Positions 1-8,117 of a stretch of DNA of 64,000 nucleotides are shown here, one piece after another; position 1 is the stretch's first letter; each line of letters opens with the position of its first letter. The notes beneath the pieces were generated by a model that saw only the letters and a program-made list of their open reading frames with translations, ran no database searches and was not told the origin of the DNA. A program made the translations under genes and the position numbers. Source of the DNA: Saccharothrix luteola (GTDB lineage: Bacteria; Actinomycetota; Actinomycetes; Mycobacteriales; Pseudonocardiaceae); the NCBI RefSeq assembly GCF_020859565.1, contig NZ_JAJHUO010000007.1:1-64000 (forward strand). Reading direction: 5' to 3'.

Positions 1-2
1 CC

Positions 3-3000
3 GGCCGCGCCGACATCGACACCCCCTCCGGCAGCCCCGACACCAGCCCCTCCAACACCAACTCCCCCGGCAACAGCTCTTCCGGCACCAACTCCCCCGG
101 CAACGGCAATCCGTCCACTTCGGACACCCCGGGCACCGGCGACACCACACCGCCGTCGAACCGGCCGGGCGACACCACTTCCACATCCGGCACCACCACC
201 GACCCCACGACGTCCTCGGCGTCGCGGCCCGGCCGGGGCGACCCGACCGACGTGCCCACCCCCACCACCCGCCCGGGACGCGACCCCGGCAGCCCCGACC
301 ACGACCTCCCACGCGGCAACAACCCCACCCCCGGCAACCCCGCCGGCAACCCGCCCATCGGCGAACACCGCGGCGGCCCCGGCGGACAACCCGCACCCGG
401 CGGTTACGGGAACGGCGGCCCGAGCGGCGGTTCACACAGCAGTGGCGGCACTGGCGGCGGTTCAAGCAGCGGCAGCGGCGGCACCGGCGGTGGTGCTCCA
501 AGCAGCAGCGGCAGCCCCACCGGCGGCGGCCCGAGCGGCGGCTATGGCAGCGGTAGCGGCGGTGGATCGCACGGCGGTGGTGGCGGCAGCGGCAGCGGTT
601 CGTCCAGCGGTGGCGGCAGCGGCGGCGGTTCCTACAGCGGCGGTGGCGGCAGCGGCGGCGGTTCCTACAGCGGCGGTGGCGGCAGCCCTGGCGGTGGCGC
701 GCCGAACCCCGCGCCCGGACCACGCTTCGACCAGACCTCCGCGGCCAACGCCGCGACCCCCGACGCCCCGGCACGCCCCGACCAGCCGAACACCTCCGCA
801 CCCTCCCGCGATCCTGGCACCACCCCGCAGGGCAACCAGCCCACCTCAGCACCCGGAACCGCGCCCGCAGGCGGCGGTGCACCGGGTGGCGGGGCTCCCG
901 GCGGCGGCTCACCCGGTGGTGGCGGCAGGCCGGGCGGTGGCGGCTGGACCGGCACGCCCGGCAGCCCCGGTGCCCCGAGCAACAGCCCCACCGTGCCGAG
1001 CGGCCGGGGCGACCTCGGCTCGGGCGTCCCGACCCCACGCGGCCCGGAAGGCCCGAGGCCGTCGTCGTTCGGCCCGTCGAGCACCAGCCCGTCCCACGCC
1101 GGCCCACCACACGCAGGCCCACCACACGCAGGTCCGTCCCACGCCGGACCACCCGCAGGCCCACCGCACACCGGCCAGCCGCCCTCCGGCCCTACCGGCA
1201 ACGGACCTGCCCACGGCCCCGGCCACCCCGGTCCCGGGCACAGCGGCCCACCCAACCAGGGCCCCGGCCTCCGCCCGACCCACACCGGCCCGGGTAACAC
1301 CGGTCCTTCACACACCGGGCCGGGCAGCACCGGTCCTTCGCACGCCGGGCCGAACGCACCAGGCGGTCCCCACCACGGTCCGTCCAATCCCGGCCCCGGC
1401 AACCCCGGTCCGGGCAACGCCGGCCCCAGGCCTCACGGTCCGGCGGGCACCGGCCCGACCCACACCGGTCCGACCGGCCCGAGCGCGCCGCACCCCAACG
1501 CGCCGCACTCGAACCCGCCGCACTCACCCGCGGGACCGCCCCAGCAACGCGGCGGCCCCGCCCCTGGCACGCACCCCAACGGCCCGGCTCCCCACACCCC
1601 GAACCGGCCGTTCGACGGCCCACCACCGCAGCGGCACCCCGACGCCCAGACGCCCACGCCCCGGCGCGACCCGGATGCGCAGACCCCGCCGCGTCACGAC
1701 CAGGGCGGCATCCCGCCCCAGCGCCGCGACCCGGACGCGTGGACCCCGCCCCACCGCGACCCCGACCCGAGCACCACCCGGCCGGACGACGACACCCCGA
1801 ACGGCGACCGCCCCGACAGCAGCCCCGACACCGACCGCCCGGACTCGGATCGCCTGGACTCGGATCGCCCGGACAGCCCCGACGGCGACCGGCCGAGTAT
1901 CGACGAAGCGCACGCCCGGCACGGTGAGACCACCCCCGCCGGCATCTCGCACCACCGGGGCGACCACGACATGGGCGACCTGCCCCACCGCGTCCCACCC
2001 GACCCGCGCTACTTCACCGCCGACGTCCACATCACCCCCGACGGCCGTGCACGCATCGGCAACCACACCTACACCCCCGAGCAGTACGGCGACCTGCTGC
2101 GCCGCAACGGCTGGGACGGCAGGACACCCATCCGCCTCATCGGCTGCGACGCCGGCACCAACGACTTCGCCAACCGCCTCGCCCGCCACACCGACGCCGA
2201 CGTCCTCGCACCCACCAAACCCGCCTGGACCGACAGCAACGGCCGCGTCTACACCAGCGACGCCACCACCGGCCCCGACGGCAACCGCCACCCCAAGATC
2301 CCGCCCAACGGCGAGTGGGAAACCCACCGCCCCGACGGCACCAGGACCAAGGCGAGCGAAGACGGCTACGCACCCGGCACCCACGACAGCGACAAGACCG
2401 ACCACACCACCCCGGACGACGCCCGCGACCGCGGGGGCGACGACAAGCCGGAGTCGGAGGTCGACCGCCAGGAACGGGACCCGCGCTTCTCCGAGGACGG
2501 CAACCCGGACCGCCTGCCGGACGACCTGCCGCCCACGCCGCACGAACCGAGGCTGTTGCAGGAACTGGACCCGAAGCTGTGCGAGGTCGACGGCGACGGG
2601 CTCATCACGCACTACAACGGCCAGGACATCAAGTCCTACCTCAACGACGTCATGGTGGACCGCGCGCGGGTCGTGCAGACGATGATGAACGACGGCTCCC
2701 TGCCGCCGAACAACGCGCCGGGCAAGCCCAAGAACTGGGTGCAGAACAACGTCATGTGCACCTCGGTGTCCGTCGACCGCCAGACCGGTCGGATCTACGA
2801 GTCGATCAACGGGCCCCGCACGTCGGTGATCCCCGACGACGAACTGCACGGCGCCTTGCGCGACCGCATGGAGGGCATGCGCCGCAACCCGGTGGAGGGT
2901 GAGGGCTACCCCCAGTTCGACCGCCGCACCGGCGAGGTCCTCAACCACACCGAGTTCCCGATCAACGACAACCCCCTGCGGCACGCCGAGGTGAAGAACG

Positions 3001-3233
3001 TCAACCAGATGCTGCGCGACCGCGGTGTGCCGGACGACGTCTCACCGGAGGAACTGGCCGAGCACCTGCGCGGGATGAGGGTGGCCAACGTCTTCCCGCA
3101 CTGGGAGCCGTTCCCCTCCAAGGCCAAGTGCTGCGCGAACTGCAACAACATGATCGCCGGCGTGCCCAGCAGCACCGGGCGCAACTCGTCGGTGCCCGGT
3201 GACCCGAACAACGTGGAGATCGAGTCGGAATGA
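3..3233 (+). CDS. Polymorphic toxin, C-terminal part, with deaminase-fold effector domain (5' truncated by window)
   Basis: The frame is open from base 3, so the N-terminus lies outside the window; the GTG at 252 is probably internal. Of 1076 visible residues, about 640 are low-complexity Gly/Ser then Pro/His/Gly repeats, typical of the linker of a secreted toxin. Residues about 670-783 resemble a pre-toxin module seen in actinobacterial toxins (IRLIGCDAG, then a VLAPTKP motif). The C-terminal 230 residues carry HAE at 994-996 and CCANC at 1043-1047, the zinc-site signature of nucleic-acid deaminase-fold toxins (YwqJ-like or related clade). The next gene overlaps by 4 bp and encodes a YwqK-like protein, as in the Bacillus ywqJ-ywqK pair. 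Deaminase activity and substrate are inferred; export through a type VII or other route cannot be judged without the N-terminus. Confidence 0.75.
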   Translation, partial: GRADIDTPSGSPDTSPSNTNSPGNSSSGTNSPGNGNPSTSDTPGTGDTTPPSNRPGDTTSTSGTTTDPTTSSASRPGRGDPTDVPTPTTRPGRDPGSPDHDLPRGNNPTPGNPAGNPPIGEHRGGPGGQPAPGGYGNGGPSGGSHSSGGTGGGSSSGSGGTGGGAPSSSGSPTGGGPSGGYGSGSGGGSHGGGGGSGSGSSSGGGSGGGSYSGGGGSGGGSYSGGGGSPGGGAPNPAPGPRFDQTSAANAATPDAPARPDQPNTSAPSRDPGTTPQGNQPTSAPGTAPAGGGAPGGGAPGGGSPGGGGRPGGGGWTGTPGSPGAPSNSPTVPSGRGDLGSGVPTPRGPEGPRPSSFGPSSTSPSHAGPPHAGPPHAGPSHAGPPAGPPHTGQPPSGPTGNGPAHGPGHPGPGHSGPPNQGPGLRPTHTGPGNTGPSHTGPGSTGPSHAGPNAPGGPHHGPSNPGPGNPGPGNAGPRPHGPAGTGPTHTGPTGPSAPHPNAPHSNPPHSPAGPPQQRGGPAPGTHPNGPAPHTPNRPFDGPPPQRHPDAQTPTPRRDPDAQTPPRHDQGGIPPQRRDPDAWTPPHRDPDPSTTRPDDDTPNGDRPDSSPDTDRPDSDRLDSDRPDSPDGDRPSIDEAHARHGETTPAGISHHRGDHDMGDLPHRVPPDPRYFTADVHITPDGRARIGNHTYTPEQYGDLLRRNGWDGRTPIRLIGCDAGTNDFANRLARHTDADVLAPTKPAWTDSNGRVYTSDATTGPDGNRHPKIPPNGEWETHRPDGTRTKASEDGYAPGTHDSDKTDHTTPDDARDRGGDDKPESEVDRQERDPRFSEDGNPDRLPDDLPPTPHEPRLLQELDPKLCEVDGDGLITHYNGQDIKSYLNDVMVDRARVVQTMMNDGSLPPNNAPGKPKNWVQNNVMCTSVSVDRQTGRIYESINGPRTSVIPDDELHGALRDRMEGMRRNPVEGEGYPQFDRRTGEVLNHTEFPINDNPLRHAEVKNVNQMLRDRGVPDDVSPEELAEHLRGMRVANVFPHWEPFPSKAKCCANCNNMIAGVPSSTGRNSSVPGDPNNVEIESE

Positions 3234-3568
3234 GCGACATGCGCGTCACCATGGACGACGTGACCTGGGACACCGACGGTTGCGCCCTGTACGAGGGCAG
3301 CGGGTTCACCGGGGAGCTGGTCGACGTGGCCGACGACGGTTTCGTCATCTCCTCGTACGCCTACCGGTTCGGCTTCCCGCACGGGCCCTACCGCGAGTGG
3401 TTCGCCGGCGGGCAGGTCGCCAAGGAAGGCACGATGCGGGACGGGCTGCCCGTCGGCCTGCACCGCGAGTGGCACCCCAACGGACGGCTCGCCTCGGAGC
3501 TCGAGTTCGACGACCACGGGCGGGAGCTGGCGAGGAGGCGGTGGGACGAGCAGGGCACCCCTGCCTGA
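3230..3568 (+). CDS. YwqK-family / MORN-repeat immunity protein
   Basis: This 112-residue protein has two to three MORN-like units: GPYREWFAGGQ, GLHREWHPNG and a third degenerate one ending in RRRWDEQG. These are the hallmark of YwqK-family immunity proteins. Its ATG overlaps the toxin stop (ATGA), implying translational coupling. Position directly after a deaminase-fold effector supports the role of cognate immunity protein, protecting the producer by binding the toxin. MORN repeats also occur in unrelated proteins, so the role rests mainly on the pairing. An alternative start at 3239 would remove only three residues. Confidence 0.75.
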   Translation: MSDMRVTMDDVTWDTDGCALYEGSGFTGELVDVADDGFVISSYAYRFGFPHGPYREWFAGGQVAKEGTMRDGLPVGLHREWHPNGRLASELEFDDHGRELARRRWDEQGTPA

Positions 3569-3771
3569 TACCGGTGCAACGGGCCGGGTGTGAGGAGGAG
3601 GGCATCGGCACGCTCGTCCGGGACGGGCGGAGCCGGGGCCCGGACGGCGAGCGGTGCGGGGGTGGGCAGTACCGCTGACCTGTGGTCTCACCCAACCGGA
3701 CCACGCGGGCGTGTTGTGGCCGTTAAGATCAGCGCACCGTGTCCGGGGGGAGCCAAAGGGGTGTTCGACGC

Positions 3772-4617
3772 ATGAGCCAGCCAGCCACACCGCTGACCGA
3801 GCAGGAGCAGAACCAGCTCGTCAAGCAGATCGGCCGGGCCATGCTCCCCGCCCTCCCGCCGGGCTGGCAGCGCATCCGGGCGGAGTACCGGGCGGCCGGT
3901 CGGCACATCGAGGTGGACCTGGCGTTCGCGGGCCCCGACGGGCAGTGGCGGCCGGTGCGCCCGCCGATGGACGTGGTGCAGCTGTTCGGGCAGTTGCGGG
4001 CAGGGATGTACGAGCCCGTGCGCGGCACGTGGCTGAGCGCGGTGTACGAGATCGAGGCGCCGGCCGCGTTCTCGGTCGACTTCAACGCCGACGACGAGCC
4101 GCGCTGGCGCAACCCGCCGCCGGTGATCGGCTTCCAGGACGAGCTGCGCACGTTCCCCCGCCAGGACGAGCGGATCCCGCCGTGGCTGCGTCAGCGCGTC
4201 GGCCTGCCGCCGCTGCCCGAGCCCGAACCCGAGGCGACGCAGCAGGACGGCGACCTGCGCACCGCGCACGTCTACGACGGCCGTGACGAGGCGGGCCGCC
4301 CGGTGGTGAACCGGCAGATGCTCGACCCCCAGCTGGCCGACGCGCTGCTCACCTACCTGGAGGGCGCACCGGTCGTGCTGGCCGCGCGCAACCTGGACGA
4401 GGACGAGTTCATCCGCGGCGACCACGACGTGCCGCTGAACTTCCGCACCGACGGCGCCTGGATCTGGGCCGGCGCGGTGCCGCACTACCTGCGCAAGCAC
4501 GGCCTCCCGCCCGAGCCCGACCTGGTGGCGCACATCGTGGCCCGCGGTTTCCGGCTCGACGAGGTGGACGAGGCGACCCGCGACCGCGCGGTCGCGCTGA
4601 TCACCGGCGAAGCCTGA
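3772..4617 (+). CDS. TNT-toxin-associated conserved protein (possible immunity or regulatory partner)
   Basis: The 281-residue product begins SQPATPLTEQEQNQLVKQIG and shows no signal peptide or membrane segment. The N-terminal about 130 residues (GRAMLPALPPGW, LFGQLRAGMY, GTWLSAVYEIE) resemble a module found with actinobacterial 'TNT-related glycohydrolase toxin' proteins. The catalytic TNT domain itself is not recognisable here. The C-terminal half contains LDPQLADALLTYLEGAPVVL and DGAWIWAGAVPHYLR, a conserved pattern whose function I cannot name. I chose the ATG at 3772 because an AAGGGG element precedes it; a GTG at 3739 is possible. Neighbouring toxin/immunity and toxin/antitoxin pairs make a conflict role plausible, but this is inference. 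Confidence 0.6.
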   Translation: MSQPATPLTEQEQNQLVKQIGRAMLPALPPGWQRIRAEYRAAGRHIEVDLAFAGPDGQWRPVRPPMDVVQLFGQLRAGMYEPVRGTWLSAVYEIEAPAAFSVDFNADDEPRWRNPPPVIGFQDELRTFPRQDERIPPWLRQRVGLPPLPEPEPEATQQDGDLRTAHVYDGRDEAGRPVVNRQMLDPQLADALLTYLEGAPVVLAARNLDEDEFIRGDHDVPLNFRTDGAWIWAGAVPHYLRKHGLPPEPDLVAHIVARGFRLDEVDEATRDRAVALITGEA

Positions 4618-4800
4618 GCCACCGCACGACCTGCCGCCACGTCACGTGCCACGCGCACGACCCGCCAGTGCCCCCGCTCCGACGAGCGAGGCGGACATGG
4701 TCGTGAGTGAGGCCTAGGTCACCATGCCCGACCTCGCATGTTTACGTAGAGTGGCTAGATGTGCGCACTCTGTCGACGCGGTCCGACGATCGGGTTACGT

Positions 4801-4840
4801 ATGCGCACAGAAGCGCACGACCGGGATACCCTGTGCGCAT
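4801..4840. promoter_or_regulatory. Inverted-repeat operator at RES-antitoxin promoter
   Basis: ATGCGCACAG at 4801-4810 and CTGTGCGCAT at 4831-4840 are exact reverse complements, and the second arm includes the first two bases of the antitoxin ATG. A third related half-site, TGTGCGCAC, lies at 4760-4768. A -10-like TACCCT sits at 4827-4832, only 6 nt before the start, consistent with a leaderless transcript. Binding of the antitoxin's own HTH here would block both transcription and initiation, the usual autoregulation of such operons. Binding is inferred. Confidence 0.6.
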
Positions 4841-5423
4841 GAGTCCCGCGCTGGAGGCGGTGTTGGCCAAGGCAGGTCTGCAGGTCACCCCCGACGAGTT
4901 CCTGTCGCTGGTGGCCGACGCGGCGAAGAAGCTGGCGCCGCCACACCCCGACCCGGCGAGCTACTTCCCACCCGACCAGCGCGACGCGCTGGAGGACGTC
5001 GGCCTCGACCTGAGCCCGCACCGCGTCACCGACGACCAGGGACGCGCGCGGAGCGTGGTGGCGCACGCCGTGCTGCGCGACTCGGCGCTGACGGTGGCCG
5101 AGGCCGCACGGCAGCTGGGCGTGGACACCAGCCGCATCCGGCACCGGCTCGGCGTCGGCCGCCTGGTCGGCTGGAAGGACCGGGGCAGCTGGCGGCTGCC
5201 CGCCTGGCAGTTCGCGGGCGCCGGCGTGCTGCCGGGGCTGGAGGCCGTGCTCGCGGCCGTCCCACCGGACCAGCCCGCGCTCGTGGTCGCCGGGTTCATG
5301 ACGACCGATCAGGAGGACCTGGTGGTGGACGGCACGCCGACGACGCCGCGCGAGTGGCTGCTCGCCGGCGGTGAACCACGCCGCGTCGCGGCACTGGCCG
5401 CGCAGCTGGGCACGCCCGCCTGA
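4839..5423 (+). CDS. Antitoxin of RES-type toxin-antitoxin pair (HTH protein)
   Basis: This 194-residue protein has a central helix-turn-helix at about residues 85-125 (LTVAEAARQLGVDTSRIRHR, followed by GRLVGWKDRGSWRLPAWQF), a MerR/excisionase-like DNA-binding arrangement used by actinobacterial partners of RES toxins. The C-terminal part (ALVVAGFMT, TPREWLLAGG) resembles the toxin-interacting end of Xre/MbcA-type antitoxins. The toxin gene starts 40 bp downstream. The ATG at 4839 was preferred to upstream starts because the conserved protein begins here and an operator surrounds it. In known RES systems the antitoxin neutralises the enzyme by occluding its active site. Confidence 0.75.
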   Translation: MSPALEAVLAKAGLQVTPDEFLSLVADAAKKLAPPHPDPASYFPPDQRDALEDVGLDLSPHRVTDDQGRARSVVAHAVLRDSALTVAEAARQLGVDTSRIRHRLGVGRLVGWKDRGSWRLPAWQFAGAGVLPGLEAVLAAVPPDQPALVVAGFMTTDQEDLVVDGTPTTPREWLLAGGEPRRVAALAAQLGTPA

Positions 5424-5463
5424 CCGGGCGCCCACCCCCTGTCGCCGAGAACCTTGGACACGC

Positions 5464-6120
5464 ATGTCACGGCTCCCCCAGCCGCCCTCTCCCGCTGTGC
5501 TCCAGGCGAACCTGCGCCGCACCGAGGACGTCGTGGCGGTGCACCGGGCCACCCGGTTGGTGCGCGTCTTCGCCGCGAAGGGGTTGCACCCGCAGCGGTG
5601 GAACAGCTTCCGCTACACCGGCCCCCTGCCGCACGCCCGGTTCGACACCCAGCCGCCCGGCCCTGACGGCGGGCCGACGCACGCGCACGACCAAGGGGTG
5701 CTGTACTTCGGCCTGACCGTGCGGACGTCGGTGGCCGAGGTGTTCCAGGCGACGTCGGTGGTGGACCGGCGGACGCGCAGCCCGTTCCTGGTGGTGCTGC
5801 GGCCACGCCGGACGCTGCGGCTGCTCGACCTCACCGGCCTGTGGCCGACCCGGGCGGGCGCGTCGCAGGAGATCAGCGCCGGGCCCAAGGCGATCACCCA
5901 GCAGTGGGCGCGGGCGATCCGCGCGGCCTACCCCGAGCTGGACGGGCTGTGGTACCGCTCGTCGATGGACTCCGGCGACCCGGCGGTGTGCCTGTGGGAC
6001 CCGCCGGGCGGCACCGGCCTGCCCGCCTCGCCGGACGTGCTGCTGCCGTTGGAGCACCCCGGCCTCGACCTGCCGCTGGCGCGGGTGTGCGAGGAGCTCA
6101 ACTACACCCTGCTCGGCTGA
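5464..6120 (+). CDS. RES-domain toxin (NAD+ phosphorylase/hydrolase family)
   Basis: The 218-residue product shows RES-domain landmarks: an N-terminal HRATRLVRVF strand, an invariant-type RFD after HA (about residue 57), a GVLYFGLTVRTSVAEVF block supplying the conserved Tyr and Glu, and the C-terminal LDGLWYRSSMDSGDPAVCLW region. RES toxins such as MbcT and ParT deplete NAD+ or modify metabolic enzymes. Together with the upstream HTH gene this forms a type II toxin-antitoxin operon. The 3' end overlaps the convergent acetyltransferase gene by 19 bp. Which exact reaction it performs cannot be read from sequence. Confidence 0.8.
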   Translation: MSRLPQPPSPAVLQANLRRTEDVVAVHRATRLVRVFAAKGLHPQRWNSFRYTGPLPHARFDTQPPGPDGGPTHAHDQGVLYFGLTVRTSVAEVFQATSVVDRRTRSPFLVVLRPRRTLRLLDLTGLWPTRAGASQEISAGPKAITQQWARAIRAAYPELDGLWYRSSMDSGDPAVCLWDPPGGTGLPASPDVLLPLEHPGLDLPLARVCEELNYTLLG

Positions 6121-6665
6121 CCGCGACGGCGTGGCGCCGGGAGGAACCGGCCGTACCTGACCTCGGGCAGCTCCTGGTCGCCGAGCTCGTAGCGGTGCAC
6201 CAGCCCGTCGTGCCGCCAGCCGTGTGACTCGTAGAACCCGCGGCTGCGGGCGTTGTCCTGGAACACCCACAGGACCGCGTACCGGAACCCCTGGTCCATC
6301 AGGTGGCGCAGCCCGGCCTCGTGCACCTCGTGCCCCGCGCCCTGACCGTGGTACCGCGGGTCGGCGTAGATCGCGACCAGCTCCCCGGTGTGCAGGTCGG
6401 GGTGCGCGTCCTGGGACTCGCGGACCGCGTCGACGGCGCAGTAGGCGCCGATCCGGCCGGTGCTCTCGTCGACCGCGACGAACACCCGACTGGGTTCGGG
6501 CAGCCGCAGCACGCGCGACCACGACGGGAGCCTGCTCTCGGGCAGCATCCGGTCCAGCACCGGGTCGTCCACTATCCCGCGGTACGAGTGCTGCCACGCG
6601 TCCACGTTGATCCTGGCGATCTCGGGCGCGTCGTCGGGCCGCCCGGCCCGCACGGTCCACTGCAT
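6102..6665 (-). CDS. GNAT-family N-acetyltransferase
   Basis: The 187-residue protein has a complete single GNAT domain. VRAGRPDDAPEIARI forms strand 1/helix 1, GELVAIYADPRYHGQGAG is the acetyl-CoA pyrophosphate-binding motif A, and NARSRGFYESHGWR is motif B. The substrate is unknown; the AWQHSYRGIVDD motif near the N-terminus is common in small-molecule or ribosomal-protein-type acetyltransferases. The ATG at 6665 was chosen over an upstream TTG. It converges with the RES toxin gene. Confidence 0.8.
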   Translation of the reverse strand: MQWTVRAGRPDDAPEIARINVDAWQHSYRGIVDDPVLDRMLPESRLPSWSRVLRLPEPSRVFVAVDESTGRIGAYCAVDAVRESQDAHPDLHTGELVAIYADPRYHGQGAGHEVHEAGLRHLMDQGFRYAVLWVFQDNARSRGFYESHGWRHDGLVHRYELGDQELPEVRYGRFLPAPRRRGQPSRV

Positions 6666-6698
6666 CCGGTGAGAGTGCCGCAACCACGCCGCCGTCCG

Positions 6699-7349
6699 CT
6701 AGCCATTGGTCCAACCGAGTCGGGGTGCGCCGGTGCACACGTAGCCCGAGTACGGCCGGCTCTTCACCCGGAAGCGGGTCGACCGGAACCGGGTGGGGTC
6801 GAGCTCGTGGAACCGGGTGCGCACGACGTCGTCGTGCAACTGCTGCGAGATCGCCAGCACCAGGTCGTCGTCGGTGGCCGCCAGCGCGTCGCGGACCACC
6901 TTGGCGTCCAGCAGCCGGCAGGTCACGATCGGGGCGTCGCCGACCAGGCCGAACGCGCCCGCGGTGAGCGGGCCGCAGTGCATGGCCACGCGCAGCCGCA
7001 GCGGCGTGCCCGCGCGGCGCAGGTCGGCCAACGCCTCGGCGAGTTGCTCGGTGAAGTGGGCGACCACCCACGCGGCGTCGGCGTCCGGTGGCAGCACGGC
7101 CAGTTCGCCGTCGCCACGCACCTGCCGGTACCACAGGTCGCGGTCCAGCCCGGCCTTGCGGGCGGCCACGTCCAGCACGTCGCTCAGCCGCGACTGGACC
7201 AACGACTGGTCCAACGCGTCGAGCTTGCTGTAGCCCTCGACGTCCACGGCCACCACGAGGCGGTAGACCAGTCCGCGGAGGGGCGTCACCATTTCCAGCG
7301 TCACACGAGGAGCATCGTCCCGGTCCGCGTTCGGAAGTAGGGCGATCAC
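6699..7349 (-). CDS. Class III nucleotidyl cyclase-like protein, probably degenerate
   Basis: This 216-residue single-domain protein keeps the cyclase scaffold: VYRLVVAVDVEGYSKL with one metal-type Asp, RGDGELAVLP for the second Asp loop, MHCGPLTAG, and APIVTCRLLDA. Typical purine-specifying and transition-state residues of active class III cyclases are not obvious, so it may be a low-activity or nucleotide-sensing homologue. Its GTG start lies 13 bp after the CRP-family gene on the same strand, suggesting an operon in which the two proteins share a cyclic-nucleotide or nucleotide signal. An internal ATG at 7292 is an alternative start. Confidence 0.65.
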   Translation of the reverse strand: MIALLPNADRDDAPRVTLEMVTPLRGLVYRLVVAVDVEGYSKLDALDQSLVQSRLSDVLDVAARKAGLDRDLWYRQVRGDGELAVLPPDADAAWVVAHFTEQLAEALADLRRAGTPLRLRVAMHCGPLTAGAFGLVGDAPIVTCRLLDAKVVRDALAATDDDLVLAISQQLHDDVVRTRFHELDPTRFRSTRFRVKSRPYSGYVCTGAPRLGWTNG

Positions 7350-7362
7350 CGGGTTTCCCGTT

Positions 7363-8046
7363 TCACAGTTCGGCGATCTTCCGCAGCACGTCGCGGTCCA
7401 CGATCGTGATCGTCCGGTACCCCATGGTCAGGACGCCGCGGTCGCGCAACGTGCGGAACTCCCGGCGAGCGGTGTCCTCTTCCACCCCGACGAGCGAACC
7501 GATCTCGCCCTGGGTGAGGTTGAGCTTCAACGCGGTGCCGTCGACGACCTGGTGGCCGTAGGCGTCGGCGAGGTAGGACAGCACGCGGGCCAGCCGCACG
7601 GCCGCCGGGTAGCCGCTGAAGTCCGTGCGCCGCTGCTCGCTCCACTCCAGCGTGCGCAGGATCATCTTGTCGAGGTCGAAGTGCGCGGCCGGGAACCGGG
7701 TGAGGTAGTCGGTGAACTGCGCCGCGGTGATCACCCGCGTGCGGGTGTCGACGCACGCGGTCACGGTCGCCGAGCGCGGCCCGCCGGCCAGGAACGCCAT
7801 CTCGCCGACCAGGTCGCCGCCGACCTTGACGTTGAGCAGCGCGACCCGGCCGTTCTCCAGCGTCGCCGTGGCCTTGACCAGGCCCTGGACGAGCAGGATC
7901 ACGTGATCGGACCGCTCGGACTCGCGCACGAGCGCGTCGCCGCGCCGGAACACCTTCTGCACGCCGAGGCGCAGCAGCGCCGCGCGGCCGGCGTCGGACA
8001 CCGTGTCCAGGTACGTGCCGGTGGGCCAACCCGATGCGATCGCCAT
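7363..8046 (-). CDS. CRP/FNR-family transcriptional regulator
   Basis: The 227-residue protein has an N-terminal cyclic-nucleotide-binding beta-roll (GDALVRESERSDHVILLVQG, then GDLVGEMAFLAGGPRSATVTA) and a C-terminal winged helix (LTQGEIGSLVGVEEDTARRE). The phosphate-binding-cassette region has GEMAFLAGGPRSA, close to the E. coli CRP pattern with Arg and Ser/Ala, so cAMP binding is plausible. GGAGGAGG precedes the ATG at 8046 at good spacing and fixes the start. The next gene downstream encodes a cyclase-like protein. Confidence 0.85.
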   Translation of the reverse strand: MAIASGWPTGTYLDTVSDAGRAALLRLGVQKVFRRGDALVRESERSDHVILLVQGLVKATATLENGRVALLNVKVGGDLVGEMAFLAGGPRSATVTACVDTRTRVITAAQFTDYLTRFPAAHFDLDKMILRTLEWSEQRRTDFSGYPAAVRLARVLSYLADAYGHQVVDGTALKLNLTQGEIGSLVGVEEDTARREFRTLRDRGVLTMGYRTITIVDRDVLRKIAEL

Positions 8047-8117
8047 CCCGTTCGACCTCCTCCGCCAAGGACCAGTGTGCCGCTCGCGGAGGAGGTGGAC
8101 CCCTGGTTCCCCCCGGC

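Noticed and set aside
400..1560. Repeated short units that look like a CRISPR or satellite array
   Set aside because: Repeats are in frame, code for Gly/Ser and Pro/His-rich linkers, vary at wobble positions and lack regular spacers.
3569..3771. Possible small gene between YwqK-like and TNT-associated genes
   Set aside because: Short frames have no codon bias or SD and contain no conserved sequence.
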